Shown: piece by piece, positions 7,658 through 14,222 of the stretch
How positions within the stretch are numbered: position 1 is the stretch's first letter
Layout of the letters: each line of letters starts with the position of its first letter
DNA from: IDS-8 sp964607425
GTDB lineage: Bacteria > Pseudomonadota > Gammaproteobacteria > Steroidobacterales > Woeseiaceae
Assembly: GCA_964607425.1 (NCBI GenBank)
Contig: CAZSKQ010000071.1
Span: forward strand, 1 to 18,494
Length of the DNA: 18,494 bases
Direction of reading: 5' to 3'
Translations under genes and position numbers: made by a program
The notes under the pieces: model-generated
What the model was told of the DNA's origin: nothing
The model's input: the letters and a program-made list of their open reading frames with translations, nothing else
The model's database searches: none

Positions 7658-10192
7658 ATGGCTGAAATCGCGCAGGAGATACTGTCCCGCAGTCTCGAAG
7701 ACGAGATGAAGCAGTCCTACCTCGATTACGCGATGAGCGTGATCGTGGGAAGGGCGCTTCCGGACGTGCGCGACGGCCTGAAGCCGGTGCACCGGCGCGT
7801 GCTGCACGCCATGCGAGAGCTGGGCAACGACTACAACAAGCCCTACAAGAAATCCGCCCGCGTCGTCGGCGACGTCATCGGTAAGTACCACCCGCATGGC
7901 GATACCGCCGTCTACGACACCATCGTCCGCCTGGCCCAGCCGTTCTCGATGCGCTACATGCTGGTGGACGGGCAGGGCAACTTCGGCTCGGTCGACGGCG
8001 ACATGCCGGCCGCCATGCGGTACACCGAAGTCCGGATGTCGCGCATCGCGCACGAGATCCTCGCCGACCTGGACCGCGAGACCGTCGATTTCGTCGACAA
8101 CTACGACGGCTCCGAATCCGAGCCGACGGTCATGCCGACGCGTATCCCGAACCTCCTGGTCAACGGTTCGTCGGGCATCGCCGTCGGGATGGCTACGAAC
8201 ATTCCGCCGCACAACCTTACCGAGGCGGTTAACGCGGCCCTGGCGCTGATCGAAAATCCGGCGATCGACGTCGCAGGCCTCATGCGGCATATCCCCGGGC
8301 CCGATTTCCCGACTGCGGGCATCATCAACGGCGCGCAGGGGATCGCGGCTGCGTATCGCACCGGCCGCGGGCGCGTGTACATACGGGCGCGGACCTCCGT
8401 GGAGACCATCGACCAGCGCGGCAAGGAAGCGATCATCGTCACCGAGCTGCCGTACCAGGTGAACAAGGCGCGGCTGATCGAAAAAATTGCCGACCTGGTG
8501 CGGGAGAAGCGCATAGAAGGCATCAGCGAGCTGCGCGACGAGTCCGACAAGGACGGTATGCGTATCGTGATCGAGCTCCGGCGCGGCGAGGTCAGCGACG
8601 TGGTCCTGAATAACCTCTACAAGCAGACGCCGCTGCAGAGCGTATTCGGCATCAACATGGTGGCCCTGCACGAGGGCCAGCCGAGGCTCATGAACCTGAA
8701 GCAGGTGCTGGAGGCCTTCCTCTCGCACCGGCGCGAAGTCGTCACCCGCCGCACTATCTTCGACCTGCGCAAGGCGCGCGACCGGGCCCACATTCTCGAA
8801 GGGCAGTCTGTGGCACTCGCGAGCATCGACGAGGTGATCGCGCTGATAAAGGCATCGCCTTCGCCGGCAGAAGCGAAGGTGGCGCTCACGAGCCGCGACT
8901 GGGCGCCGGGGGCCGTGACCGGCATGCTCGAGAAGGCCGGTGCCGTCGATACCCGTCCCGACGACCTCGCGGAAGGCAGCGGCCTTATCGATGGGCGCTA
9001 CCGCCTGTCGGAGGTCCAGGCACAGGCGATACTGGACCTGCGGCTGCACCGGTTGACCGGCCTTGAGCAGGAAAAAATTATCAATGAATACGGCGAAATA
9101 CTCGAGAAAATTAAAGCACTTTCCAAGATACTTGCCGACCCCGACGAACTGCTGCGGGTCATCAAAGGCGAATTGATCGAGGTCCGCGAGACGTTCGGCG
9201 ACGCGCGGCGTACCGAAATCGTCGCGGATCACAGCGACCTCAGCATGGAAGACCTGATCCCGTCCGCGGAGGTCGTCGTCACGCTCTCGCACGGCGGTTA
9301 TGCCAAGGCGCAGCCGGTCGACGACTACCAGGCGCAGCGGCGCGGCGGCCGCGGGCGCTCGGCGGCGCGGGTGAAGGACGAAGACTTCATCGACAAGCTG
9401 TTCGTTGCCAACACCCACGACACCCTCCTCTGCTTTTCCAGCCGGGGAAAGCTGTACTGGCTCAAGGTCTACCAGGTGCCGCAGGCGAGCCGGGGCGCGC
9501 GCGGCAAGCCCATTGTCAACCTGTTGCCGCTCGGCGAGAACGAGCGCATCAATGCCGTGCTGCCGATCCAGCAGTTCGACGCCGGCAGCTTCGTATTCAT
9601 GGCGACCAGCGCCGGGCGGGTGAAGAAGACGCCGCTGAACCTGTTCTCGCGGCCGCGCACGAGCGGCATCATCGCGATCGATTTGCGCGACGATGACCGG
9701 CTCGTCGACGTTGCGATCACCGACGGCAGGCAGGACATCATGCTGGTGGCAAGCAACGGCAAGGCCATTCGCTTCAACGAAGGGGATGTACGGCCGATGG
9801 GCCGCGGTGCCGCGGGCGTCCGCGGTATCCGCCTGGCAAAGGAGCACGAGGTCATCGCTCTCACCATCGTCGGTGACGGCATGCTGCTCACCGCCACCGA
9901 AAACGGCTTCGGCAAGCGCACGGCCATGGATGATTTCCCGGTGCAGGGGCGCGGCGGCCAGGGGGTGATCGCAATCCAGACTACCGAGCGCAACGGCCGC
10001 ACGGTGGGCGCCCTGCAGGTCATGGAAGATGACGAGATCATGCTGATCAGCTCCAGCGGTACCCTCGTGCGCACACCGGTGTCGGAGATTTCGATCATCG
10101 GGCGCAACACGCAGGGTGTCCGCTTGATCCGGGTGGAGGACGGCCAGCGCCTGGTCGGGCTCGCCCGCATAGAAGTAGTCGAAGACGAATAG
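7658..10192 (+). CDS. gyrA: DNA gyrase subunit A
   Basis: An 844-residue GyrA, the breakage-reunion and DNA-wrapping subunit of gyrase. Numbering coincides with E. coli through the core. The catalytic tyrosine is Tyr122 in AAMRYTE. The quinolone-resistance region reads HPHGDT83AVYD87, so position 83 is Thr, as in wild-type Pseudomonas, and Asp87 is retained. The GyrA box QRRGGRG sits at 560-566, which distinguishes GyrA from ParC. Six-bladed C-terminal repeats follow to about residue 835. The protein then ends at VVEDE, shorter than the acidic-tailed E. coli (875) and Pseudomonas (about 923) proteins. The ATG at 7658 gives the canonical GyrA N-terminus; the only purine-rich candidate upstream (GGA at 7642-7644) is distant. 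The stop TAG lies inside a REP-like palindrome. Confidence 0.98.
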   Translation: MAEIAQEILSRSLEDEMKQSYLDYAMSVIVGRALPDVRDGLKPVHRRVLHAMRELGNDYNKPYKKSARVVGDVIGKYHPHGDTAVYDTIVRLAQPFSMRYMLVDGQGNFGSVDGDMPAAMRYTEVRMSRIAHEILADLDRETVDFVDNYDGSESEPTVMPTRIPNLLVNGSSGIAVGMATNIPPHNLTEAVNAALALIENPAIDVAGLMRHIPGPDFPTAGIINGAQGIAAAYRTGRGRVYIRARTSVETIDQRGKEAIIVTELPYQVNKARLIEKIADLVREKRIEGISELRDESDKDGMRIVIELRRGEVSDVVLNNLYKQTPLQSVFGINMVALHEGQPRLMNLKQVLEAFLSHRREVVTRRTIFDLRKARDRAHILEGQSVALASIDEVIALIKASPSPAEAKVALTSRDWAPGAVTGMLEKAGAVDTRPDDLAEGSGLIDGRYRLSEVQAQAILDLRLHRLTGLEQEKIINEYGEILEKIKALSKILADPDELLRVIKGELIEVRETFGDARRTEIVADHSDLSMEDLIPSAEVVVTLSHGGYAKAQPVDDYQAQRRGGRGRSAARVKDEDFIDKLFVANTHDTLLCFSSRGKLYWLKVYQVPQASRGARGKPIVNLLPLGENERINAVLPIQQFDAGSFVFMATSAGRVKKTPLNLFSRPRTSGIIAIDLRDDDRLVDVAITDGRQDIMLVASNGKAIRFNEGDVRPMGRGAAGVRGIRLAKEHEVIALTIVGDGMLLTATENGFGKRTAMDDFPVQGRGGQGVIAIQTTERNGRTVGALQVMEDDEIMLISSSGTLVRTPVSEISIIGRNTQGVRLIRVEDGQRLVGLARIEVVEDE

Positions 10193-10210
10193 GAGCCCGC
10201 CTCACGGGCG
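10190..10210 (+). repeat. REP-like palindrome overlapping the gyrA stop codon
   Basis: TAGGAGCCCGC then CTCACGGGCG forms a GCCCG/CGGGC stem (10195-10199 with 10205-10209) around CCTCA. It matches the TGTAGGAGCCCGC...CGGGCGA elements between pheA and aroA and the reverse-oriented copy after serC. Its first three bases are the gyrA stop codon. In the 64-bp gyrA-serC spacer it could protect or attenuate the transcript. Confidence 0.65.
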
Positions 10211-10256
10211 TTTCCGGTACATAGCACATGATTTATTTTCGAGTGGGGCATCGCTC

Positions 10257-11348
10257 ATGACGCGGGCTCCAGCAACGCGCGTGTTCAATTTCAGCGCGGG
10301 ACCGGCGGTGCTCCCGGCCGCGGTCCTGGAGCAGATTCGCGAAGACCTTCCCGACTGGCATGCCGGTATGTCGGTAATGGAGGTGAGCCATCGCAGCCCG
10401 GAGTTCAAGGCGGTCGCGGAGCAGGCGGAGCAGGATCTGCGCGATCTCCTGGCGATCCCGGACGATTACGCGGTGCTGTTCGTGCAGGGGGGCGCGACGC
10501 TGCAGTTCGCGATGGTGCCGCTGAATCTCGCGGAGGCGGGCAACCGGGCCGACTACGTCAATACCGGTCACTGGTCGAAGAAAGCAATCGCCGAGGCAAA
10601 GCGCCTGGCCGACGTGAACGTTGCCGCCGATGCGGGAGCCGGTAACTACAGCGACATTCCCGATCCTGCCGGCTGGCAGCGCTCAGCCGATGCCGCCTAT
10701 CTGCATTACACACCGAACGAGACCATCGGCGGCGTGGAATTTCACTTTGTACCCGACGCCAAAGGAGCTCCGCTGGTGGCGGACATGTCGAGCACTATCC
10801 TTTCGCGCCCGGTCGACGTATCCCGCTTCAGCGTGATCTATGCGGGGGCACAGAAAAACATCGGTCCGGCCGGCATCACGGTGGTGATCGTGCGCAAGGA
10901 CCTGCTCGGACGTGTCCGCGACGGCGTGCCGACGCTCCTGCGCTGGTCCACCTACGCGGAATCCGGCTCGATGAGCAACACGCCGCCCACGTTTGCGTGG
11001 TACGTCGCCGGGCTGGTGTTTGCGGATCTGAAGGCAAAAGGCGGTCTCGAGGCAATGCGAGCCGTAAACGAACGCAAGGCGCGCAAGCTTTACGCGGCGA
11101 TCGACGCGTCAGCCTTCTACAGCAATCCCGTGCGGCAGGACTGCCGTTCCTGGATGAACATCCCGTTCGTCCTGCAGGATCCGGCACTCGACGGCCGGTT
11201 CCTCAGCGAAGCCGAAGCGGCCGGGCTCATGAACCTGCGCGGCCATCGTGCGGTCGGCGGCATGCGTGCATCGATATACAATGCGATGCCGGAGTCAGGC
11301 GTGGACGCGCTCATAGACTTCATGCAGGAGTTCGAAAGGCGCGTGTAG
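10257..11348 (+). CDS. serC: Phosphoserine aminotransferase
   Basis: A 363-residue class-V-fold PLP aminotransferase of standard SerC length. Diagnostic segments are NFSAGPAVLP near the N-terminus, MSVMEVSHRS, VQGGATLQF, YVNTGHWSKKA, LHYTPNETIGGVEF and VADMSSTILSRPVDVS. The PLP-binding lysine is Lys200 in AGAQKNIGPAG, and the protein continues with TPPTFAWY and GHRAVGGMRASIYNAMP. It converts 3-phosphohydroxypyruvate and glutamate to phosphoserine, and acts on the analogous pyridoxine precursor. The neighbouring serA provides its substrate. ATG 10257 follows a GTGGGG purine run about ten bases upstream. The stop TAG at 11346-11348 is embedded in a TGTAGG REP head. Confidence 0.97.
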   Translation: MTRAPATRVFNFSAGPAVLPAAVLEQIREDLPDWHAGMSVMEVSHRSPEFKAVAEQAEQDLRDLLAIPDDYAVLFVQGGATLQFAMVPLNLAEAGNRADYVNTGHWSKKAIAEAKRLADVNVAADAGAGNYSDIPDPAGWQRSADAAYLHYTPNETIGGVEFHFVPDAKGAPLVADMSSTILSRPVDVSRFSVIYAGAQKNIGPAGITVVIVRKDLLGRVRDGVPTLLRWSTYAESGSMSNTPPTFAWYVAGLVFADLKAKGGLEAMRAVNERKARKLYAAIDASAFYSNPVRQDCRSWMNIPFVLQDPALDGRFLSEAEAAGLMNLRGHRAVGGMRASIYNAMPESGVDALIDFMQEFERRV

Positions 11349-11410
11349 GCGCCCCTGCTCGCGCGCGACTGAATGCTCGCCGCCGACTCGCCCGTGAGGC
11401 GCCTCCCACA
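11344..11410. repeat. Inverted pair of REP-like elements after serC
   Basis: The left arm begins TGTAGGCGCC at 11344-11353 and includes the serC stop. The right arm at 11388-11410, read on the minus strand, begins TGTGGGAGGCGCC and ends TCACGGGCGA. The arms are in opposite orientation and can pair through GGCGCC, a BIME-like layout. The right arm shares GCCTCACGGGCG with the element after gyrA. The left arm is degenerate, lacking about three bases of the head. The pair fills most of the serC-serA spacer. Confidence 0.6.
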
Positions 11411-11431
11411 ATCAAGGACCAACCAGCTTTC

Positions 11432-12610
11432 ATGTTCAGGATACAAACGCTAAACAACATCGCCGTGGCCGGGCTGCGGCGTTTCCCGCGCAAGCACTAC
11501 GAGGTCGCGTCCGAAATCTCCCGGCCCGACGCCATCCTCGTGCGTTCGCTCGACATGCACAGCATGGAAATTCCGGAGTCAGTGGCGGCCATCGGGCGTG
11601 CCGGCGCCGGTGTCAACAACATCCCGATCACGCAAATGACCCAGCGCGGTGTGCCCGTGTTCAATGCGCCCGGCGCCAACGCCAATGCGGTCAAGGAACT
11701 GGTGATTGCCGGACTGCTGTTTGCGGCACGCAACATCTGCAGCGCACACGATTACGTGCGCAACCTGGACCTGGCCGGGGACGAGCTCTCGAAAGCAGTC
11801 GAAGCGGGCAAGAAGCAATACGTCGGCTTCGAGCTGCCGGGCCGGACGCTGGGGGTCATCGGCCTGGGTGCGATCGGTGTCAAGGTGGCGAACGCGGCGC
11901 TCAGCCTCGGGATGAACGTGGTCGGCTTCGATCCGGACATTACGGTGAAGCGCGCCTGGCAGCTTTCCTCGGGAGTCAAGGAAGTCGATACCCTGGACGG
12001 GCTGTTCAAGGTCGCGGATGCCGTCACCGTGCATGTGCCGCTGGTCGAATCGACTCATCACCTCGTCAATCGCGACCGCCTCGCCCTGATGCCGGAGAAC
12101 GGCGTGGTGGTCAATTTTGCCCGCGGCGGTGTCGTGGACAACGTTGCGGTGCTGGCGGCTCTTGAAAGCGGACGCCTGCACGCTTACGTCTGCGATTTCC
12201 CGGCGCCGGAGCTTCTGCGTCATCCCAAGGTGACGGCCCTGCCGCACCTCGGCGCCTCTACCCGCGAGGCAGAGGAAAACTGCGCCGTCATGATCGCGGA
12301 CAACATCCGCGAATACCTCGAAAACGGCAACATCCGGTACTCCGTCAACTTTCCCGATGCCGTGTTGCCGCGCTCGGATTGCTATCGCATTACGATCGCG
12401 AACGCGAACGTACCGAACATGGTGGGCCAGATATCCACTTCCCTCGCCCGGGTCGACCTCAACATCGAGGAACTCCTGAACAGGTCGCTGGGGGAGGTGG
12501 CCTATACGATCGTCGACCTGGACGGGCCGGTGCCCGAGGAGACGCTGGACGCGCTGCGGCAGATCAAAGGCGTGCTGGCCTTGCGGTACCTCGGCAAGCC
12601 GCTATCCTGA
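11432..12610 (+). CDS. serA: D-3-phosphoglycerate dehydrogenase (short, ACT-containing type)
   Basis: A 392-residue D-2-hydroxyacid dehydrogenase. The N-terminal substrate domain has GRAGAGVNNIP and NAPGANANAVKELV. The NAD-binding GLGAIG is at 144-149. The catalytic trio is Arg231 (FARGG), Glu260 and His272 (PHLGAST). An ACT-like domain occupies about 318-388 (YRITIANANVPNMVGQIS onward), which in this family can sense serine. It oxidises 3-phosphoglycerate to 3-phosphohydroxypyruvate, the step before SerC, and the adjacency supports this role over other hydroxyacid dehydrogenases. The frame is open upstream through serC, but ATG 11432 gives the family N-terminus (MFRIQTLNNIA) and has AGGA about 13 bases upstream. 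It is the ~390-residue type, without the extra intervening domain of longer SerA enzymes. Confidence 0.92.
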   Translation: MFRIQTLNNIAVAGLRRFPRKHYEVASEISRPDAILVRSLDMHSMEIPESVAAIGRAGAGVNNIPITQMTQRGVPVFNAPGANANAVKELVIAGLLFAARNICSAHDYVRNLDLAGDELSKAVEAGKKQYVGFELPGRTLGVIGLGAIGVKVANAALSLGMNVVGFDPDITVKRAWQLSSGVKEVDTLDGLFKVADAVTVHVPLVESTHHLVNRDRLALMPENGVVVNFARGGVVDNVAVLAALESGRLHAYVCDFPAPELLRHPKVTALPHLGASTREAEENCAVMIADNIREYLENGNIRYSVNFPDAVLPRSDCYRITIANANVPNMVGQISTSLARVDLNIEELLNRSLGEVAYTIVDLDGPVPEETLDALRQIKGVLALRYLGKPLS

Positions 12611-12643
12611 CCCGCGAACCCCAGGCGTTCCCGGAACAGCGAA

Positions 12644-13753
12644 ATGACGCGCAACAAACCCGATTCGACGCCTGACCTCGCGGAGATGCGCCGGCGCATC
12701 GACGAGGTCGACGTGCAGATCCAGGCGCTGATCAACGAGCGTGCCACGTACGCGCAGCAGGTGGGCGTCAGCAAGGGCCCGCTCGCAGCCGCGGTCGATT
12801 ACTACCGGCCGGAACGCGAAGCCGAAGTGCTGCGCCGCGTGCGCGAGCGTAACAGCGGCCCGCTGCGAAACGAGGAGATGCTGCGCCTTTTCCGCGAGAT
12901 CATGTCCGCGTGCCTGGCGCAGCAGGAGCCGCTGAAGGTCGGCTTTCTCGGTCCGGAAGGTACGTTCACCCAGGCAGCCGTGTACAAGCACTTCGGCCAC
13001 TCTGTGCGCGCGTTGCCCTGCGGCACCATTGACGAAGTCTTCCACGACGTGGAAAGCGGTGCCGCGGATTTCGGCGTGGTGCCGGTCGAGAACTCGACGG
13101 AAGGTACGGTCAATAACACGCTGGACATGTTCCTGACCTCGCCGCTCAAGATCGCGGGCGAGATCGAGCTCAGGATCGAGCAGCACCTGCTGGGCCGCAT
13201 GCGCGGGCTCGATGCCATTCAGCGTGTCTGCGCGCACGAGCAGGCGCTTGCGCAGTGCCGCGGCTGGCTGCGCGAGTACCTGTCGGGCGTTGAGCTCATC
13301 GGCGTCAGCAGCAATGCCTCCGGCGCGCGCCGGGCGCGCGACGAGGAGGGCACCGCCGCCATCGGGGGCGACGCCGCCGCGGACGTGTACGGCCTGCAAT
13401 ACCTGGTTCGCAACATCGAGGATCGTGCGGACAACGCCACGCGCTTCCTCGTAGTCGGCCGTAACCTGCTGGCGGCGAGCGGCGACGACAAGACCACTGT
13501 CATGGTATCGACCCGGGACACGGCCGGCGGGGCGGGGGTACTGCACGCGCTGCTCGAGCCGTTCGCCCGCTTCGGTATCAACATGACGCGCATCGAATCG
13601 CGCCCTTCGCGACGCAAGAACTGGGACTACGTCTTTTTTCTTGACCTGGACGGGCATGCGGAACAGGCGCCGCTTGCCGACGCCCTGGAGGCGCTGCAGG
13701 CAATCAGCTCGCTGTTTCGCGTGATCGGCGCTTACCCGAAGGCCGTCGGCTGA
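12644..13753 (+). CDS. pheA: Bifunctional chorismate mutase / prephenate dehydratase (P-protein)
   Basis: A 369-residue P-protein with three domains. The AroQ chorismate mutase covers about residues 10-93 (MRRRIDEVDVQIQALINER, YYRPEREAEVL). Prephenate dehydratase covers about 97-275 (FLGPEGTFTQAA, VPVENSTEGTVNNTLD, and the catalytic NATRF with Thr266, Arg267 and Phe268). The ACT regulatory domain covers about 283-366 with the phenylalanine-binding ESRP at 318-321. It converts chorismate to phenylpyruvate and is expected to be feedback-inhibited by phenylalanine. It begins 33 bp after serA, with GGAA ahead of the ATG. In Pseudomonas hisC and tyrA follow pheA; here a repeat array with an assembly gap does. 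Confidence 0.97.
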   Translation: MTRNKPDSTPDLAEMRRRIDEVDVQIQALINERATYAQQVGVSKGPLAAAVDYYRPEREAEVLRRVRERNSGPLRNEEMLRLFREIMSACLAQQEPLKVGFLGPEGTFTQAAVYKHFGHSVRALPCGTIDEVFHDVESGAADFGVVPVENSTEGTVNNTLDMFLTSPLKIAGEIELRIEQHLLGRMRGLDAIQRVCAHEQALAQCRGWLREYLSGVELIGVSSNASGARRARDEEGTAAIGGDAAADVYGLQYLVRNIEDRADNATRFLVVGRNLLAASGDDKTTVMVSTRDTAGGAGVLHALLEPFARFGINMTRIESRPSRRKNWDYVFFLDLDGHAEQAPLADALEALQAISSLFRVIGAYPKAVG

Positions 13754-13807
13754 CACGGCCATGGTGCGGATCGTGATGATGTCAAAACGCCGCGACGTGG
13801 CAATGCC

Positions 13808-13832
13808 TGTAGGAGCCCGCCATGCGGGCGAT
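13808..13832 (+). repeat. REP-like element copy 1
   Basis: The TGTAGGAGCCCGC head is followed by CATGCGGGCGAT. The perfect stem is GCCCGC/GCGGGC (13815-13820 with 13824-13829) around CAT. It is the only plus-oriented copy of the array and faces copy 2 across the assembly gap. Confidence 0.75.
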
Positions 13833-13852
13833 CCCCGGGCCCGCAACGTGGC

Positions 13853-13952
13853 NNNNNNNNNNNNNNNNNNNNNNNNNNNNNNNNNNNNNNNNNNNNNNNN
13901 NNNNNNNNNNNNNNNNNNNNNNNNNNNNNNNNNNNNNNNNNNNNNNNNNNNN
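13853..13952. other. Assembly gap (exactly 100 N)
   Basis: Exactly 100 unknown bases, the conventional placeholder for a gap of unknown size. The left flank ends GGCCCGCAACGTGGC (13838-13852) and the right flank begins with the same 15 bases (13953-13967). The break therefore lies within, or is an unmerged overlap of, the repeat array. Real length and content cannot be known from this sequence. Confidence 0.95.
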
Positions 13953-13967
13953 GGCCCGCAACGTGGC

Positions 13968-13993
13968 GTCGCCCGCATGGCGGGCTCCTACAG
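13968..13993 (-). repeat. REP-like element copy 2
   Basis: GTCGCCCGCATGG followed by CGGGCTCCTACAG is the reverse complement of the copy 1 consensus, with the head CTGTAGGAGCCCGC on the minus strand. Copies 1 and 2 would form a head-to-head inverted pair if the gap is short. Confidence 0.75.
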
Positions 13994-14060
13994 CGCGCAA
14001 ATCCGGCGATGGCGTGGGAATTCCCGCTGGGAGGGGCGATGGCCCGGCCCGCGATGAGGT

Positions 14061-14086
14061 GTCGCCCGCATGGCGGGCTCCTACAG
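14061..14086 (-). repeat. REP-like element copy 3
   Basis: Identical over 26 bases to copy 2 and in the same orientation, 93 bases further on. The identity of the palindrome contrasts with several differences in the spacer between them. Confidence 0.75.
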
Positions 14087-14144
14087 CGCTCGATGGCGTG
14101 GGAATTCGGGCTGCGGGGGGCGATCCCCCGGCCCGCAATGTGGC

Positions 14145-14167
14145 ATTGCCCGCGATGCGGGCGCGGG
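14145..14167. repeat. Degenerate REP-like element copy 4
   Basis: ATTGCCCGCGATGCGGGCG keeps the GCCCGC/GCGGGC stem but has lost the CTCCTACAG head; GCGGGAATTTGG follows instead. It lies 84 bases after copy 3 in the same unit layout, about 55 bases upstream of aroA. Confidence 0.5.
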
Positions 14168-14222
14168 AATTTGGCATGGGGGCGGGAATCCAGGGCCGGG
14201 AGGCGGGAAACAGGCGGAAAAC

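Larger units (their letters stand above)
13754..14222. other. Repeat-rich intergenic region between pheA and aroA
   Basis: A stretch of 469 bp including 100 N, with no credible gene. Diverged units repeat with a period of 84-93 bp. Each combines a GTAG-headed palindrome, the 17-mer CGATGGCGTGGGAATTC (exact at 14007-14023 and 14091-14107, period 84) and a GGGCGAT..CCCGGCCCGC block. Open frames crossing it translate the palindrome repeatedly as VGARHAGD, which marks repeat rather than protein. The last ~55 bases before aroA are purine-rich and hold its ribosome-binding site. Confidence 0.7.

Noticed and set aside
7523..9847. A 774-codon open frame on the minus strand opposite gyrA
   Set aside because: It lies antisense to an unmistakable gyrA, is His/Arg/Val-rich with no recognisable domain, and is the usual antisense shadow of GC-rich codon bias.
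10997..11431. An N-terminal extension of serA into serC
   Set aside because: The extension overlaps serC in another frame and crosses a REP-like pair; the start at 11432 matches the family N-terminus.
13808..14167. A CRISPR array
   Set aside because: Units are 84-93 bp, spacers are similar to one another, palindromes occur in both orientations, and there are no cas genes.
14070..14222. A 51-residue N-terminal extension of aroA
   Set aside because: It translates the repeat array and is Gly/Arg-rich; the family N-terminus starts at 14223 next to a ribosome-binding site.
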